Shown: positions 33,737-43,545, numbered from the stretch's first letter. The stretch: DNA of 64,000 nt from Solen grandis (GCA_021229015.1 CM037795.1:16388117-16452116); one strand, 5' to 3'. Made by a program: numbers and translations. The notes: generated by a model not told the origin, from the letters alone.

Positions 33737-34605
33737 CTTCTCTTCCCAGGTGGTGGTGAAAACACCATAGGTGTAGCGGTCCCCAGAATCTGATCTAATA
33801 CGTTCTCCTCTTGATTGATAGAGGGGAACCTGGGGGTCTCAGGCGTCCGACTAGGAGAATATCTCAACTCTGGTGTGTTCAGCGGAGTGGGCCGTATGGT
33901 GTGTACAGGAGCCTTTATTTTGGATGGCACATACTCTGGCACTGAGGTGCAGGATACCCTCGGCTGACTAAGCAGGGAGTTGGTTACTCCCAACGCCGTG
34001 CAGGTGGTTGCAGTATACCAACTGCTGACCGGTGCCATACATGTACCAGAAAGGCTGGGCAGCAACGGGTCGTATGGCAGCGTGATGTTGTCAATTTCCT
34101 CCAACCTGCTTCTTGCACATGGCTGCTGCTCATTCGTTCCCACCCTGGGTGATAGCAAAGCAGCTAACACATCGGGGGCCAGCCTGACCGTCACGAGATC
34201 CTGGCCGGTGATCACTGAGGGAACTGATGTCTCTAACGGATCATTTGGGGTAGAGGACTGCTCGTCTACTTGATCTGGCATGGCCTGTATATAATCGACC
34301 CCCTCCAGGATCTGCTTTGGCGTCGGGTTTGATGTCAAGAACTGGCGCCCAGTTGCCCCTGATCCGAGTGTTCCAGCCATCATGACATGTCTCTTATACC
34401 CTGTTAGATGTTTTTCCAGTTGATCTCTGGTCAGACATCTAAACATGCACAGGTTGCAGTAGAAAGCAGCCTCATCCAGACTAAGATGATGTTTAAGGAC
34501 ATGGTCAATAACCCTGTACCTTTCGGCCACGTACGTCTGTTTACGGCTACTGCAATGCAGACACGCATATAAACGCCCCCTTCTGACAGCCTTACTATTG
34601 TCCAT
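33694..34605 (-). CDS. Accessory ORF 3a of the gypsy element: two-zinc-finger protein
   Basis: 303 codons from the ATG at 34605; an upstream in-frame GTG at 34620 is less likely. Two C2H2-like fingers lie at the N-terminus: C15-x2-C18-x16-H35-x3-H39 and C50-x2-C53-x12-H66-x6-H73. Residues 75-303 are low in predicted order and rich in Pro, Ser and Thr. Directly upstream of the ATG the minus strand reads TGTGTGTTTCAG|GCTGCAATG, a good splice acceptor, so a subgenomic spliced mRNA could express it. It occupies the position of env in env-bearing gypsy elements, but it has no signal peptide, membrane segment or glycoprotein features. It is not a Gag zinc knuckle (CX2CX4HX4C). Role unknown; DNA or RNA binding is inferred from the fingers. 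Confidence 0.7.
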   Translation of the reverse strand: MDNSKAVRRGRLYACLHCSSRKQTYVAERYRVIDHVLKHHLSLDEAAFYCNLCMFRCLTRDQLEKHLTGYKRHVMMAGTLGSGATGRQFLTSNPTPKQILEGVDYIQAMPDQVDEQSSTPNDPLETSVPSVITGQDLVTVRLAPDVLAALLSPRVGTNEQQPCARSRLEEIDNITLPYDPLLPSLSGTCMAPVSSWYTATTCTALGVTNSLLSQPRVSCTSVPEYVPSKIKAPVHTIRPTPLNTPELRYSPSRTPETPRFPSINQEENVLDQILGTATPMVFSPPPGKRSCQPTPPGRSAARL

Positions 34606-34843
34606 TGCAGCCTGAAACACACAATCATGGAAATCCTTACTGGTATGCCGAATTCTGCTATTTGGCTACATTTAGATTGAAAGCTCTTCCGTTATTCATC
34701 ATGGAATATTTCATGTGCAAATTACCGGTTATGTTTTGATAAAATGGTAGGACCACGTCAACTTCTATTGTTTTAACTAGGTTGCTGTTTACTACTACTA
34801 TAATACTGCTTAAACTTATTGAACGTTGGAATGCTACTGATGC

Positions 34844-37453
34844 TTATTCTTGCTGCTTAAACTTGCTGGTCTTCTTCAGCCAACTAGGGACGTTTTGTCC
34901 TAAATACTGCTTGAGCTTATCGTGGTGAGCCATTCGGTTATTCCCACGTGAATCTAATTGTACTACGTAGGTAACAGGTGATCGTTTTTCTTTAACAAGA
35001 AAAGGGCCATCAAATTTTCGTTCAAGCTTGGGTGCTATGCCTACAGTCTTTGCTTCATGCAACATCCACACGATATCGCCAACTTCATAGTTGTGGAAAG
35101 TTGACTTTGTGTCATAGCGATCCTTGCTGCGCTTAGCATTAGTCTGAAGATATCTTCTGGCCACTTGGTGTGCTTGAAGCATCTTGCCACGAATTTCTTC
35201 TACATATGGCGATGCTGAAGGAAGCTTCTCATCATGTATGTATCCAAAGACAACGTCAGCTGGCATTCGGATCTCACGACCAAAGCACATAAGGTTTGGG
35301 GTTAGTTTTGTAGACTCGTGCGGTGACGATCTATAAGCACCAGCAATGCACCCAAGATAGAGATCCCACTCGTCTTGGTCAACAAGATACGCTTTGATCA
35401 TTTTTATAAGGGTCTTGTTAAAACGTTCTGTTTGGCCATTACATTTCGGATTCCTTGGGCTTGTTCGGGTCTTCCTGATCTCGAAAAGGTTACAAAGATC
35501 CTTAAAGAGCCTACTTTCAAAGGCTGCTCCTTGGTCGCTGTGTATAGACAGTGGCGCACCCCAACGTGAGATGAAATTGTTTGCTATCTCCAGTGCACAC
35601 TCTTCAGCTTGTTGGCTCTTCACAGCAATAACTTCCACATATTTAGTGAAATGGTCTGTGAGCACCAGGATATACTTATTGTTCCTCATAGTTTCCGGAA
35701 GTGGTCCCAAGTAATCAATCGCTAACCGATCCCATGGAGCACCAGTGACCAGGTGTCCCATTGGAGCCTTTGGCCTTTTCTGAGGCATTTTGTCTGCAGC
35801 ACATACGTCACAAGATTGCACATACAGACGGACACTGTCTTTCAGCTCAAACCAAAAATATTTTTGCAATATCTTCTTAGCTGTTCTTTTCGTGCCGAGA
35901 TGACCTGAAAGTAACCCATTATGCATTTGGTACATTATCTCCCTTTTAAAGCACTCAGGTGCAATCACCTGGAGATATGCGCCGGTGTTGTTGGCTTTAA
36001 CAAATCTCTTATAAAGCACACCGTCTCTGAGGTCAAGCCTGTCAAATAACAAATAATAGTGCCTTGTGGCGGGGCTCTCATTCTCCATGTCTAAGTTTGA
36101 AGGTTTCTTTCCATTTGCTTTGGCTTTGATTATCGGAGCTATATCCGGGTCTACGTGTTGTTTTGTTGCCATTAGTTTTGCAGCGCTAGCATCTAGCCAT
36201 GGTTTTAAAACGTCATCCCCCATAGCACTCGAGGTACCAGGTGTGGCTTCATCAACCTTCCTAACAGTGCTTCTGTTGACCACCGGATCGGACAGTGTTT
36301 CATTATTGGTTTCATTTCCACCCTTCAAAGGCATGTACCGCATACATTCTGCCCTTCTTTTACATTTGCGACAGGGGCCACATCTCAGAGGCTCACTTGT
36401 GTCAATATCTGAGCATTGGCACTCTCTTGGTTGTGGACATCTAGAAAGAGCATCACAGTGTGGCTGTTTTTTGCCTGGCCTATATTCTATGTGAAAGTCG
36501 AATGGTGCTAAGATTTCTATCCAGCGCGCTATTTTTCCATTGGGTTCCTTCAAAGAAAACAACCATACCAGAGCCTGATGATCGGTTCTTACTAAAAACC
36601 TGCGTCCTAAGAGATACTGGCGGAAGTACTGTATAAAGTAGACTACTGCTAGTAGTTCCTTTTCTGTGATACAGTAATTTTTCTCTGCTTTGTTAAGAGC
36701 TCTACTTGCATACGCTATAACTCTTTCGCGTCCTTCTTGGATTTGGGCCAGCACACCACCTATTCCTACTCCAGATGCATCCGCATCTAGTATGAATTCA
36801 CCAGCGTCATTAATTGGAAATCCCATCACATCTGGACTCGAAAGGGCTAGCTTGATGGCATCAAAGGCTTTCCCACATGACTCATCCCACATAAATACAA
36901 CATCTTTCTTTGTAAGGTTCGTCAAAGGTCTAGCTATCTTTGCATAGTCTTTGATAAATCGGCGATAATATGACCCTGTCGCAACAAATTGTTTGACCTG
37001 TTTAGCATTTTGTGGCACAGGCCATCCAAGTATCTTAGAAATGTTTGTTGGATCTGGACTTATACCTTCTTTTGACACTACATGGCCAAGAAATACAACT
37101 TCAGTCTGAAACATATGGCATTTATCAGGACGAAGCTTCAGACCAGCTTGTTTTATCCTGTCAAGGACCTGCTCGACTCTTTCTACATGTTGTTCGAAGC
37201 CGTTTCCGTAGACAATAATGTCATCAATATACACTAGGCATGTTTCCCATTGGAGACCTTGAAGTGCCAGTTCCATTGTACGTTGAAAGGTACTGCTACT
37301 GTTGTTAAGACCAAATGGCATTTTAGTCATTTCAAATTGACCAAATTTACATACGAAAGAACTTTTCGGAATGTCTTCCTTCTTTAGTGGTATTTGAAAA
37401 TAAACCACTTGTGAGGTCAAAACTACTAAAAAGACTGGAGCCTGCAACAGCAT
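34844..37453 (-). CDS. pol: Pol, 3' part: RT palm/thumb, RNase H and integrase
   Basis: 869 codons are open here, but the first 16 or so are out-of-frame read-in before the break near 37403. Visible landmarks: the RT active site Y-I-D-D at residues 75-78; the RNase H acidic residues in D-A-D-A-S (223-227), T-E-K-E-L (263-267) and D291; a Cys-rich tether (residues 339-370, eight Cys including CGPCRKC); the integrase zinc motif H511, H518, C548, C551; and the catalytic triad D580-x59-D640-x35-E676. The C-terminal domain has K-F-D-G-P-F and H-H-D-K-L-K, the GPY/F type, with no chromodomain. RNase H and integrase look intact. Products would copy RNA into DNA and insert it in the host genome. Confidence 0.93.
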   Translation of the reverse strand: MLLQAPVFLVVLTSQVVYFQIPLKKEDIPKSSFVCKFGQFEMTKMPFGLNNSSSTFQRTMELALQGLQWETCLVYIDDIIVYGNGFEQHVERVEQVLDRIKQAGLKLRPDKCHMFQTEVVFLGHVVSKEGISPDPTNISKILGWPVPQNAKQVKQFVATGSYYRRFIKDYAKIARPLTNLTKKDVVFMWDESCGKAFDAIKLALSSPDVMGFPINDAGEFILDADASGVGIGGVLAQIQEGRERVIAYASRALNKAEKNYCITEKELLAVVYFIQYFRQYLLGRRFLVRTDHQALVWLFSLKEPNGKIARWIEILAPFDFHIEYRPGKKQPHCDALSRCPQPRECQCSDIDTSEPLRCGPCRKCKRRAECMRYMPLKGGNETNNETLSDPVVNRSTVRKVDEATPGTSSAMGDDVLKPWLDASAAKLMATKQHVDPDIAPIIKAKANGKKPSNLDMENESPATRHYYLLFDRLDLRDGVLYKRFVKANNTGAYLQVIAPECFKREIMYQMHNGLLSGHLGTKRTAKKILQKYFWFELKDSVRLYVQSCDVCAADKMPQKRPKAPMGHLVTGAPWDRLAIDYLGPLPETMRNNKYILVLTDHFTKYVEVIAVKSQQAEECALEIANNFISRWGAPLSIHSDQGAAFESRLFKDLCNLFEIRKTRTSPRNPKCNGQTERFNKTLIKMIKAYLVDQDEWDLYLGCIAGAYRSSPHESTKLTPNLMCFGREIRMPADVVFGYIHDEKLPSASPYVEEIRGKMLQAHQVARRYLQTNAKRSKDRYDTKSTFHNYEVGDIVWMLHEAKTVGIAPKLERKFDGPFLVKEKRSPVTYVVQLDSRGNNRMAHHDKLKQYLGQNVPSWLKKTSKFKQQE

Positions 37454-37928
37454 CCAGGCAGTCTAGCACTCTCGGTAAAGGAAAACCGTCAGGCTTTACT
37501 AAGGCGTTGACTTTTCGATAGTCAACACACGGTCTGACTGCCCCTGATTTTTTCTTTACCAGAACAATTGGACTAGCCCAAGGAGAAGTGCTTTTCTGTA
37601 TCACGCCTTTCTTTAACAGGTCTTCTATAGCCTTCTTCTCCTCTGAAGCATATGCCATAGGAACCCTTCGTGGTCGTTGCTTAATGGGTGCCGCATCACC
37701 AGTGTTTATAGAGTGCTCAGCCAAATGTGTGGTACCTAGGTCCCATTCGTCTTTAGAGAAGGTGCTTGAGTGTTTATCCAATAAACCAGCTATAACTTCT
37801 TGTTCCTCTGTAGACCTTCCCTCTATTGATTGTTCAAACAATTCCCTAAGATGCTCAGGAACTTGGTCTTTGCTAGCCCTTTGGACAGGCGGAAGTTTCG
37901 AAACGGTCTTACTTCCTCTCGTATCCAA
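37347..37928 (-). pseudogene. pol: Pol, 5' part: RT fingers, cut off by a frameshift
   Basis: The 193-codon frame holds the start of the gypsy RT domain: S-P-W-A-S-P at 115-120, R-P-C-V-D-Y-R at 132-138 and the motif with the first catalytic Asp, F-D-L-T-S-G, at 170-175. Immediately after, an extra A in the plus-strand run 37402-37404 shifts the frame, and the remaining RT continues in the other frame. The TTG at 37928 is not a true start: the frame stays open into the LTR to about 38047, with no ATG. The protease domain that normally precedes RT is missing. So RT is both 5'-deleted and frame-broken in this copy. Confidence 0.9.
37912..37928 (-). other. Candidate primer binding site overlapping the pol frame
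   Basis: Three bases after the 5' LTR the minus strand reads TTGGATACGAGAGGAAG. A TGG here could pair with a tRNA 3' CCA, but I cannot match the following bases confidently to a tRNA, and the same bases encode pol. It may be coincidence left by a deletion junction. Confidence 0.3.
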
Positions 37929-37931
37929 AAT

Positions 37932-39341
37932 TGTTACGCTCCACCCTTGGTCTGCTCTGGTATTACTTTGGGCTGGCGTTGTCTTTATGTATGTGTGCGT
38001 GATGGGTAGTGTTAAGGTTGGACTCCAACGGACGTTAAATATTATTAATTAATAGAGAGACAGGGGACTGTTATAAATAAACACAAAGAGACTTAAAGTT
38101 TCAAAGAATTGATTTTTACTTTGTGTCAGAACCAATAAATAATCAACAAATTAGCTATAATTATCTCAATAGCCCAATGTAACAATATTCTACTACATTT
38201 AGAATCTACGTAACTAAACAATGTACACTAAGGTGGTCCTACTTGTTCGTTAAACGCAATAAATGTAGTGTTATGACAACTGGATTTAATATTAACTTTA
38301 ATCGCACAAAGACGATGTATGCTTATTAAAAATATCAGAAGAGCTATCAATCGATTATATACAGGATACTTTAACTATTTCATTATAAATAGGTTAGAAA
38401 ATTATTAAATAAATATCTCTAATTTTAACTTGTACGCGCAGGCTCTACACAAGAACGAAAGTAATTAAACTTAACCCTATCTGATTGTCTAAAGTTTAAC
38501 AGAAAGTGCCGAAATAAAACACAGAGCCAAACGCACCCTATCGTGAAATGTTGGAGTCCCCGAAATGCGGGGGAACGCTGTATTTATACCCAACAGCAGT
38601 TCACAGCTCACAAATGTGAGGCACACAGCCCACAAAGGTGAATTCACAACTCACACTGTGATCTGTTTGTACACAGTTCACAGTGTGTAGTGTGGGCTCA
38701 CGATGAAAAGAATGCAAAGCCTATAAGAACATAGGGCAATTACCAATATTTATACTTCTTAAAACAAAAAGAATTAAATACAAATGACATTAACCTCATA
38801 TGTACGCTTTCTGGCATTTAATTGATGAAACATCGTTCTGCTTTAAAGATTTATGACAGATATTCAAACAAACCGCCACAGCTGTTGCTAGGCAACTTGC
38901 TCACATTGAAAGTCAATATGGCGGACGATGCTCACAGTCAGAGTGAGATCCTGAAAAATATACTAAATACTGACATTTAACGAGTGTTTGTTTACATAAA
39001 CAGTGAGGAAATAACTTAAATCATGGATTAATACATCTGACTAGGAAATACAAACTATATCAACATCAGAATTGATGCTGGAAAGCAATGTAAACATCGC
39101 GAAAACTGGTTACATAAACAAGATTCTGCCGTGGAAAACACAGGGAAATCAAGTCCCAGAAGTTAGGAATTTAGACACATACTGGCATATTACGAAGTCT
39201 TGAGTTGTTGTCCTGTGAATTTAACAAGGATAACAACCAGTTTAAAGTAGTGTTGCCCGTAAATAGCATCCAAAGAAAAAAAAACATGCCAAAGAATGAA
39301 AGAAGAAGAAATAAGAAAAGGTAACACCCTAGGGCATTACA
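37932..39341 (-). repeat. 5' LTR (element orientation) of the gypsy element
   Basis: 1,410 bp. Identical by eye to 31143-32552 except for one base (38150 region). It carries the TATA box at 38581-38588. Flanked on its outer side by ATATGACGTCAAAC of the R420 repeat. Confidence 0.95.
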
Positions 39342-41345
39342 ATATGACGTCAAACTTGACATAGCCTACATAAGTTTGTACCAGTCTACACCCATAATTT
39401 CTGGGCGGATTTGCATGAAAATTTCACAGAAAATGTATGTCACGCCGTAGTTGTGCATGCCGGTTTTCATTTGGCCAAATTCGGAAAGGGAAAGGTTCTA
39501 TGGCGAATGTCAAATTTCAAATACGTAAAACATCGCTTCCAAATGAGTTAGAATGCTGAAATTTGGACAGAATAAAAGTCGTCAAGACTTCTTTACATTC
39601 TGAGAGGAAGAACATCATTTGACGTAATAAAAATATGGCGTTAATTGCAAAGGTCCAAGGACCATAAAATTAATGTCATATACATAAGATACTGAATTTT
39701 CCATTTGAATGATTTCCGTATGCCTTGAAGTCATTATGACGACAAAATTGATTGACATAGCCTACATAAGTTTGTACATGGTCTTCACCCATAATTTCTG
39801 GACGGATTTCAATGAAAATTCCATAGAAGGTGTATGTCACGCTCTAGTTGTGCATCTCGTTTTTCATTTGGTCAAATTTAGAAAGGCAAAGGTTCTATTG
39901 CGAATCCAAGATTCGAACCACTAACGTCAAATTCAAATACATGTAACATTACTTCAAGATGAAGTAGAAAACTAAAATTTGGACAGAACATAAGTCTCCA
40001 AGACTTCTATACATTCTGATAGGACGAACGTCATATGACATCATAAGGTCAAAAATACTTCCTTATTTCTACACGTTATTTTCTATATGCTGCAAAGCTA
40101 CTAGGAGCATTGAAAATTAATGTCATATCCTTCAGATAATGAATTTTCCATTTCAATTATTTTTGTATGCCTATGACATCATATGCTGTCAAACTTGACG
40201 TCGTCTTCAAAATTGGTACGTGGTCTGCAATTTCAATGAAAATTCACAGAATGTGAATATTATGTTCTAGTTGTGCATCCCGGTTCATTTTTCTAAATTC
40301 AGAAAGCAAAGGTTCTTGGCGAATCGAAGATTCGAACCATTGACGCCAAATTTCAAATGCGTATAAAATCGCTTATAGATGAGCTAGAAAGCTGATATTT
40401 GGACAGAATATAAGCCTCTATATCTCCTTTATAGTATGAAAAGATGAAGTCATGCAGCGTCATATGACGCCATGAGGTGAAAAGTAATTATTTATATTTA
40501 CGTGTTAACTTCTATATGTTGCAAACGTACGAGCACCTTGAAAATTTAATAGCATATGCTTTACATAGATACTTTTCCAATTCAATGATTTTCATTTGCT
40601 TATGGCGTGTTTTGACGTCAAACTTGACGTCGTCTAAAAATGTTTGTACGCAGTCTACAGCCATTATTTCTTGACCGATTTTCATCAAAATTTCACAGAA
40701 TGTGTATTGTGTATGTTACGTTTTAGTTGTGCATCCCGGTGTTCGTTTCTTCCAAATTCGAAAAGGCAATGGTTTTATGGCGAATCCAAGATTCGAACCA
40801 TTGACGTCAAATTTCAAATATATATAAAATCGCTTCCTAATGAGACGATGTGTCTTTTATATTCTAAGAAGATGAACGTCATTTGACATCATATGACGTC
40901 ATAAAGTCAAAAAGAATTTCTGATATCTACGGGTTATTTTATATATGCTATAAAGTTCCCAGGATCATGGAAATTCAATGGCATATATATACATAAAACA
41001 ATGAACTTTTAAATGCAATGAATTTCATATTAATGTGACGTCATATAACGTCAGATTTGACGTTAGGACAAAAAGTTTGTACTCGGTCTACAGCCATTAA
41101 TTCTAGACCGATTTTCATCAAAATTTCACAGAATGTTTATGTTACGCTCTAGTTGTGCCTACGGGTGTCCCTTTTTCCAAATTCGAAATGGCAAAGGTTT
41201 TATGGCTAATCCAAGATTTGAATCATTGACGTCAAATTTCAGTTCTGATACGTCTAAAATCACTTCCAAATAAGATAAAAAGCTAATATTCTGAGAAGAT
41301 GAATGTCATATGACATCATGTTACTCATAAGTCCAAAGTTTTTTT
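39342..41345 (+). repeat. R420 degenerate tandem, five units of about 400-455 bp
   Basis: The marker GTTGTGCATCCCGGT (or close variants) recurs near 39453, 39850, 40272, 40728 and 41152. Each unit also carries ACTTGACAT..CTACA, a segment like TTTCATCAAAATTTCACAGA, GAATCCAAGATTCGAACCA and one or more ATGACGTCA-like motifs. Open frames inside it are chance. A more diverged relative continues to about 41763. Confidence 0.8.
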
Positions 41346-41763
41346 TTTTATTGATATTAAACGGTTTTTAAGGCCTGTAGGCCTTATAATTTGTTTGATT
41401 TACATGAATATTTACTGAAGATGCAGCATTTGTTCCTATGGAACAATGTCACTTCCATTGCCGGAAAAATGTCATCATTGCTTATATCTTGAAAACCTAT
41501 AAAGCTAGACCGAATGATGTGACAATCGAATTGAAACATTTGGGTTGCGGTCTGCAGCTGTCATTTCTAATTCGGGCGGCCTGATATTTTCACAGAAAGT
41601 GTACATTAGGATGTAGATGTGCATACTTACTTAACTTTTCATAATTCCAAAAGTTCGAGATTTTGTTAAAATTGAGATTCTAACTTTGGTCATAAATACA
41701 TAATTTCGTATTACAAAGGCTCCTGATGAGCTAGAAGCATGAAAATTGGACAGCATATGTGTC

Positions 41764-42028
41764 CTGGGTCGAATTCCATAAACAATTCTTAACACTAAGT
41801 AAAACTTAAATACTTAAGGGCGAATTTCATTACTATGTTTTCTATAATAAAAATACCAATTTTTTTCATTTCTTATCAATTATTGTTAGTTTTTAAGGTA
41901 ATAATTCTTTTCAACTTAGTCGTGTACTTGAATATTTCATAAAATAGTAATGGTGGAATGTGTTTCTACCTAATTTAAGAATTTAAGTATTACTTAGCGC
42001 TAAGTATTGTTGGTGGAATTCGAACCAG
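41764..42028. mobile_element. Foldback MITE with about 50-bp inverted termini
   Basis: The left end is CTGGGTCGAATTCCATAAAC and the reversed right end CTGGTTCGAATTCCACCAAC. Both continue through CTAAGTAA and ACTTAAAT to CTTAA. The target duplication is unclear. It lies in a diverged R420-like copy. Confidence 0.7.
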
Positions 42029-42584
42029 ATGTCTTCCTTGTATTCAATGACAACTGACGTCGTATGACGTCAGTTAACGTCAGAATGTAATATTTTTGAA
42101 CATAAGTATATAGTTATGATAATGATGATTTACGTATTAAATCTTACATTATAAGCCTCATTATTCCATTTCTTTGTATTAACTTATATATTCAATACCT
42201 TTGAAATAAGCAAACGGAAAGCCGCTTTGTTTTTATCTTAAACAAACGACTTCTAGTTTATATTTTTTATTTTATTTTTTATTTTTATTTTTTGCTGAAA
42301 AAAATGATATCATAAGTGGTGTCTGAGGCTTCAATATATATTTATTTCTATACTGCATCCCTATTCTTCTCATAATTATTATTTTATCAATGCACACATG
42401 CACAATCTGCCTCTACAGTATAAACATGTTAAATTGCTTTCCGCAAAAATAGGAAAAATATTTTCATTGAAAGGAAATTTGATTTCATGGCTATGTAGAA
42501 CGATTACTGAAAAGTAATGTATGGTTGAAAAGGTTTATCAGTTTGCTTGCCACGTCGTCGAACTGTTTCAAACCAGAATTTCGT
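42029..42584. other. Unrecognised AT-rich sequence
   Basis: It opens with CGTATGACGTCAGTTAACGT, the end of an R420-like unit. Nothing else recognised. Confidence 0.45.
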
Positions 42585-42715
42585 ATTGTTAGGGCGCCAG
42601 ACGAAAAGTCAGAACTTTATGACGCGATTTCGCCTCGCCAAGGCGAAATACTGTATTTCCTTCGTTTTATCAACGCGATTGTTTTGACTTTTCGTCCCAC
42701 CAGCGCGAAATGACA
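42585..42715. repeat. Short foldback repeat with GACGAAAAGTCA arms
   Basis: The left arm GCGCCAGACGAAAAGTCAGA and the right arm TTTGACTTTTCGTCCCACCA are inverted relatives, with matching GCGATTTCGCC / CGCGATTG inner parts. Possibly a MITE. Confidence 0.5.
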
Positions 42716-42753
42716 TATTTTAACCACCATAACAAAATGTTTGCGTGTTGCAG

Positions 42754-42850
42754 ATTGGGTAGTTTTGGTGGCATTTCGGACTGCAGGAAGTCAGTGCATA
42801 TCTGCCCCAGTAGAAGTGGATAGTGCAAAACAGTCCAGCACTTACCCTGG
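42754..42850 (+). CDS. F-type lectin domain gene, first visible exon
   Basis: The acceptor TTTGCGTGTTGCAG and donor TGG|GTAGGT bound a 97-nt exon. The frame W-V-V-L-V-A-F-R ... A-P-V-E-V-D-S-A-K-Q-S-S-T-Y-P-G ends with the K-Q-S-S-T-Y motif that opens many fucolectin (FTP, F-type lectin) domains. The phase (two spare bases) fits a start at 43057 in the next exon. The hydrophobic first eight residues could be the end of a signal peptide, but the exon with the initiator ATG was not found. Confidence 0.6.
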
Positions 42851-43056
42851 GTAGGTAGACGTAGTTAGTTTTTATTCATATGATTTACTCTCTACTGGAA
42901 GTTACAAGTTCAAAATACAGTCACGTTTAATACTATTTGTTTGTAGATGGTGGTAATAGAAGTGGTTGGATATAATGACTATAATTCTAAAAAATCCCCT
43001 ATTTTTTTCCAAAATGCAAATAGGTCCTTCTTCCAGCAAATTATTGCACAGTTAAG

Positions 43057-43226
43057 GGGAGTGAGCATCTTCACAGCCAATAACGCCGTGGAGGACCAAT
43101 TTATTTTCGGTTCTAATGACGGCACGTGTTCTCAGACAGACAGCGAGAGCGACCCCTGGTGGTTGGGAAAACTCGTGGACACGCACCTTGTGACGTCAAT
43201 CACGTTTAGCAGCAACACTAACACAG
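43057..43226 (+). CDS. F-type lectin domain gene, middle exon
   Basis: The exon completes a Gly codon from the previous exon and reads G-V-S-I-F-T-A-N-N-A-V-E-D, then C-S-Q-T-D-S-E-S-D-P-W-W. This is the N-A-V-D-G ... C-x-H-T ... N-P-W-W core of F-type lectin domains. The donor is ACACAG|GTAGGG. The usual R-x-D after W-W, part of the fucose-binding triad in known F-type lectins, is replaced by L-G-K-L-V-D, and the usual H near the Cys is Q, so sugar binding is doubtful. The acceptor (GCACAGTTAAG) is weak; alternatives at 43037 and 43052 would break the phase. Confidence 0.75.
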
Positions 43227-43304
43227 GTAGGGAGTGTCTTAATGCCAAATCATTTTCCTATCTATTTCCCAATTTCGGACAAAGTAGGTGTTTGTTGTTT
43301 TAAC

Positions 43305-43545
43305 AAGTTCGGAAGGTCGTGAGGTCGATCCCCGGCATACTAAAGTCGCAGATGGCTTGGCGTTCAGCATATAGGGGTAGCTGCATGACTTGTTCGCCCG
43401 GTGTCTTGATAATGTGACTAGGTGCTGTATTATGCCACATTTACGGGTTGATCCTCCAGTATTGTAGCACATTGTATGTCTCCATTATACATAGTCAACA
43501 AATGATTGAAATGCTGCTGGCGGGGCGTCGATCAAAACAAGCAAA
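43305..43545 (+). mobile_element. S1 SINE fragment in the lectin-gene intron
   Basis: It contains GGTCGTGAGGTCGATCCCCG, ATATAGGGGTAGCTGCATGA and GTATTATGCCACATTTACGG of family S1. The tail is diverged. Confidence 0.65.

Larger units (their letters stand above)
31143..39341 (-). mobile_element. Ty3/gypsy LTR retrotransposon, 8.2 kb, gag-less, with extra ORFs
   Basis: Two 1,410-bp LTRs begin TGTTACGC and end GCATTACA. I found one difference between them (AAAATAGC versus AAATTAGC), so the insertion is very recent. On the minus strand the order is 5' LTR (37932-39341), reverse transcriptase, RNase H, integrase, two small ORFs, polypurine tract, 3' LTR (31143-32552). RT to RNase H to integrase order is the Ty3/gypsy arrangement. 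Gag and protease are absent: RT-region coding begins three bases inside the LTR. A single-base frame break splits RT. The element sits in an R420 repeat with a probable 4-bp target duplication. Confidence 0.95.

Noticed and set aside
33362..34620. ORF 3a/3b as an envelope glycoprotein or as Gag
   Set aside because: No signal peptide, membrane segment, furin-like site or CX2CX4HX4C knuckle; the fingers are C2H2-type.
33384..38052. Plus-strand open frames of 85-154 codons across the gypsy element
   Set aside because: Antisense shadows of pol and the accessory ORFs.
42525..42713. 62-codon ORF upstream of the lectin exons as a signal-peptide exon
   Set aside because: It overlaps a foldback repeat and has no signal-peptide profile.
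42947..43056. ATG at 42947 as the start of the lectin-like protein
   Set aside because: The sequence before 43057 is intron-like, and a start at 43057 matches the splice phase of the previous exon.
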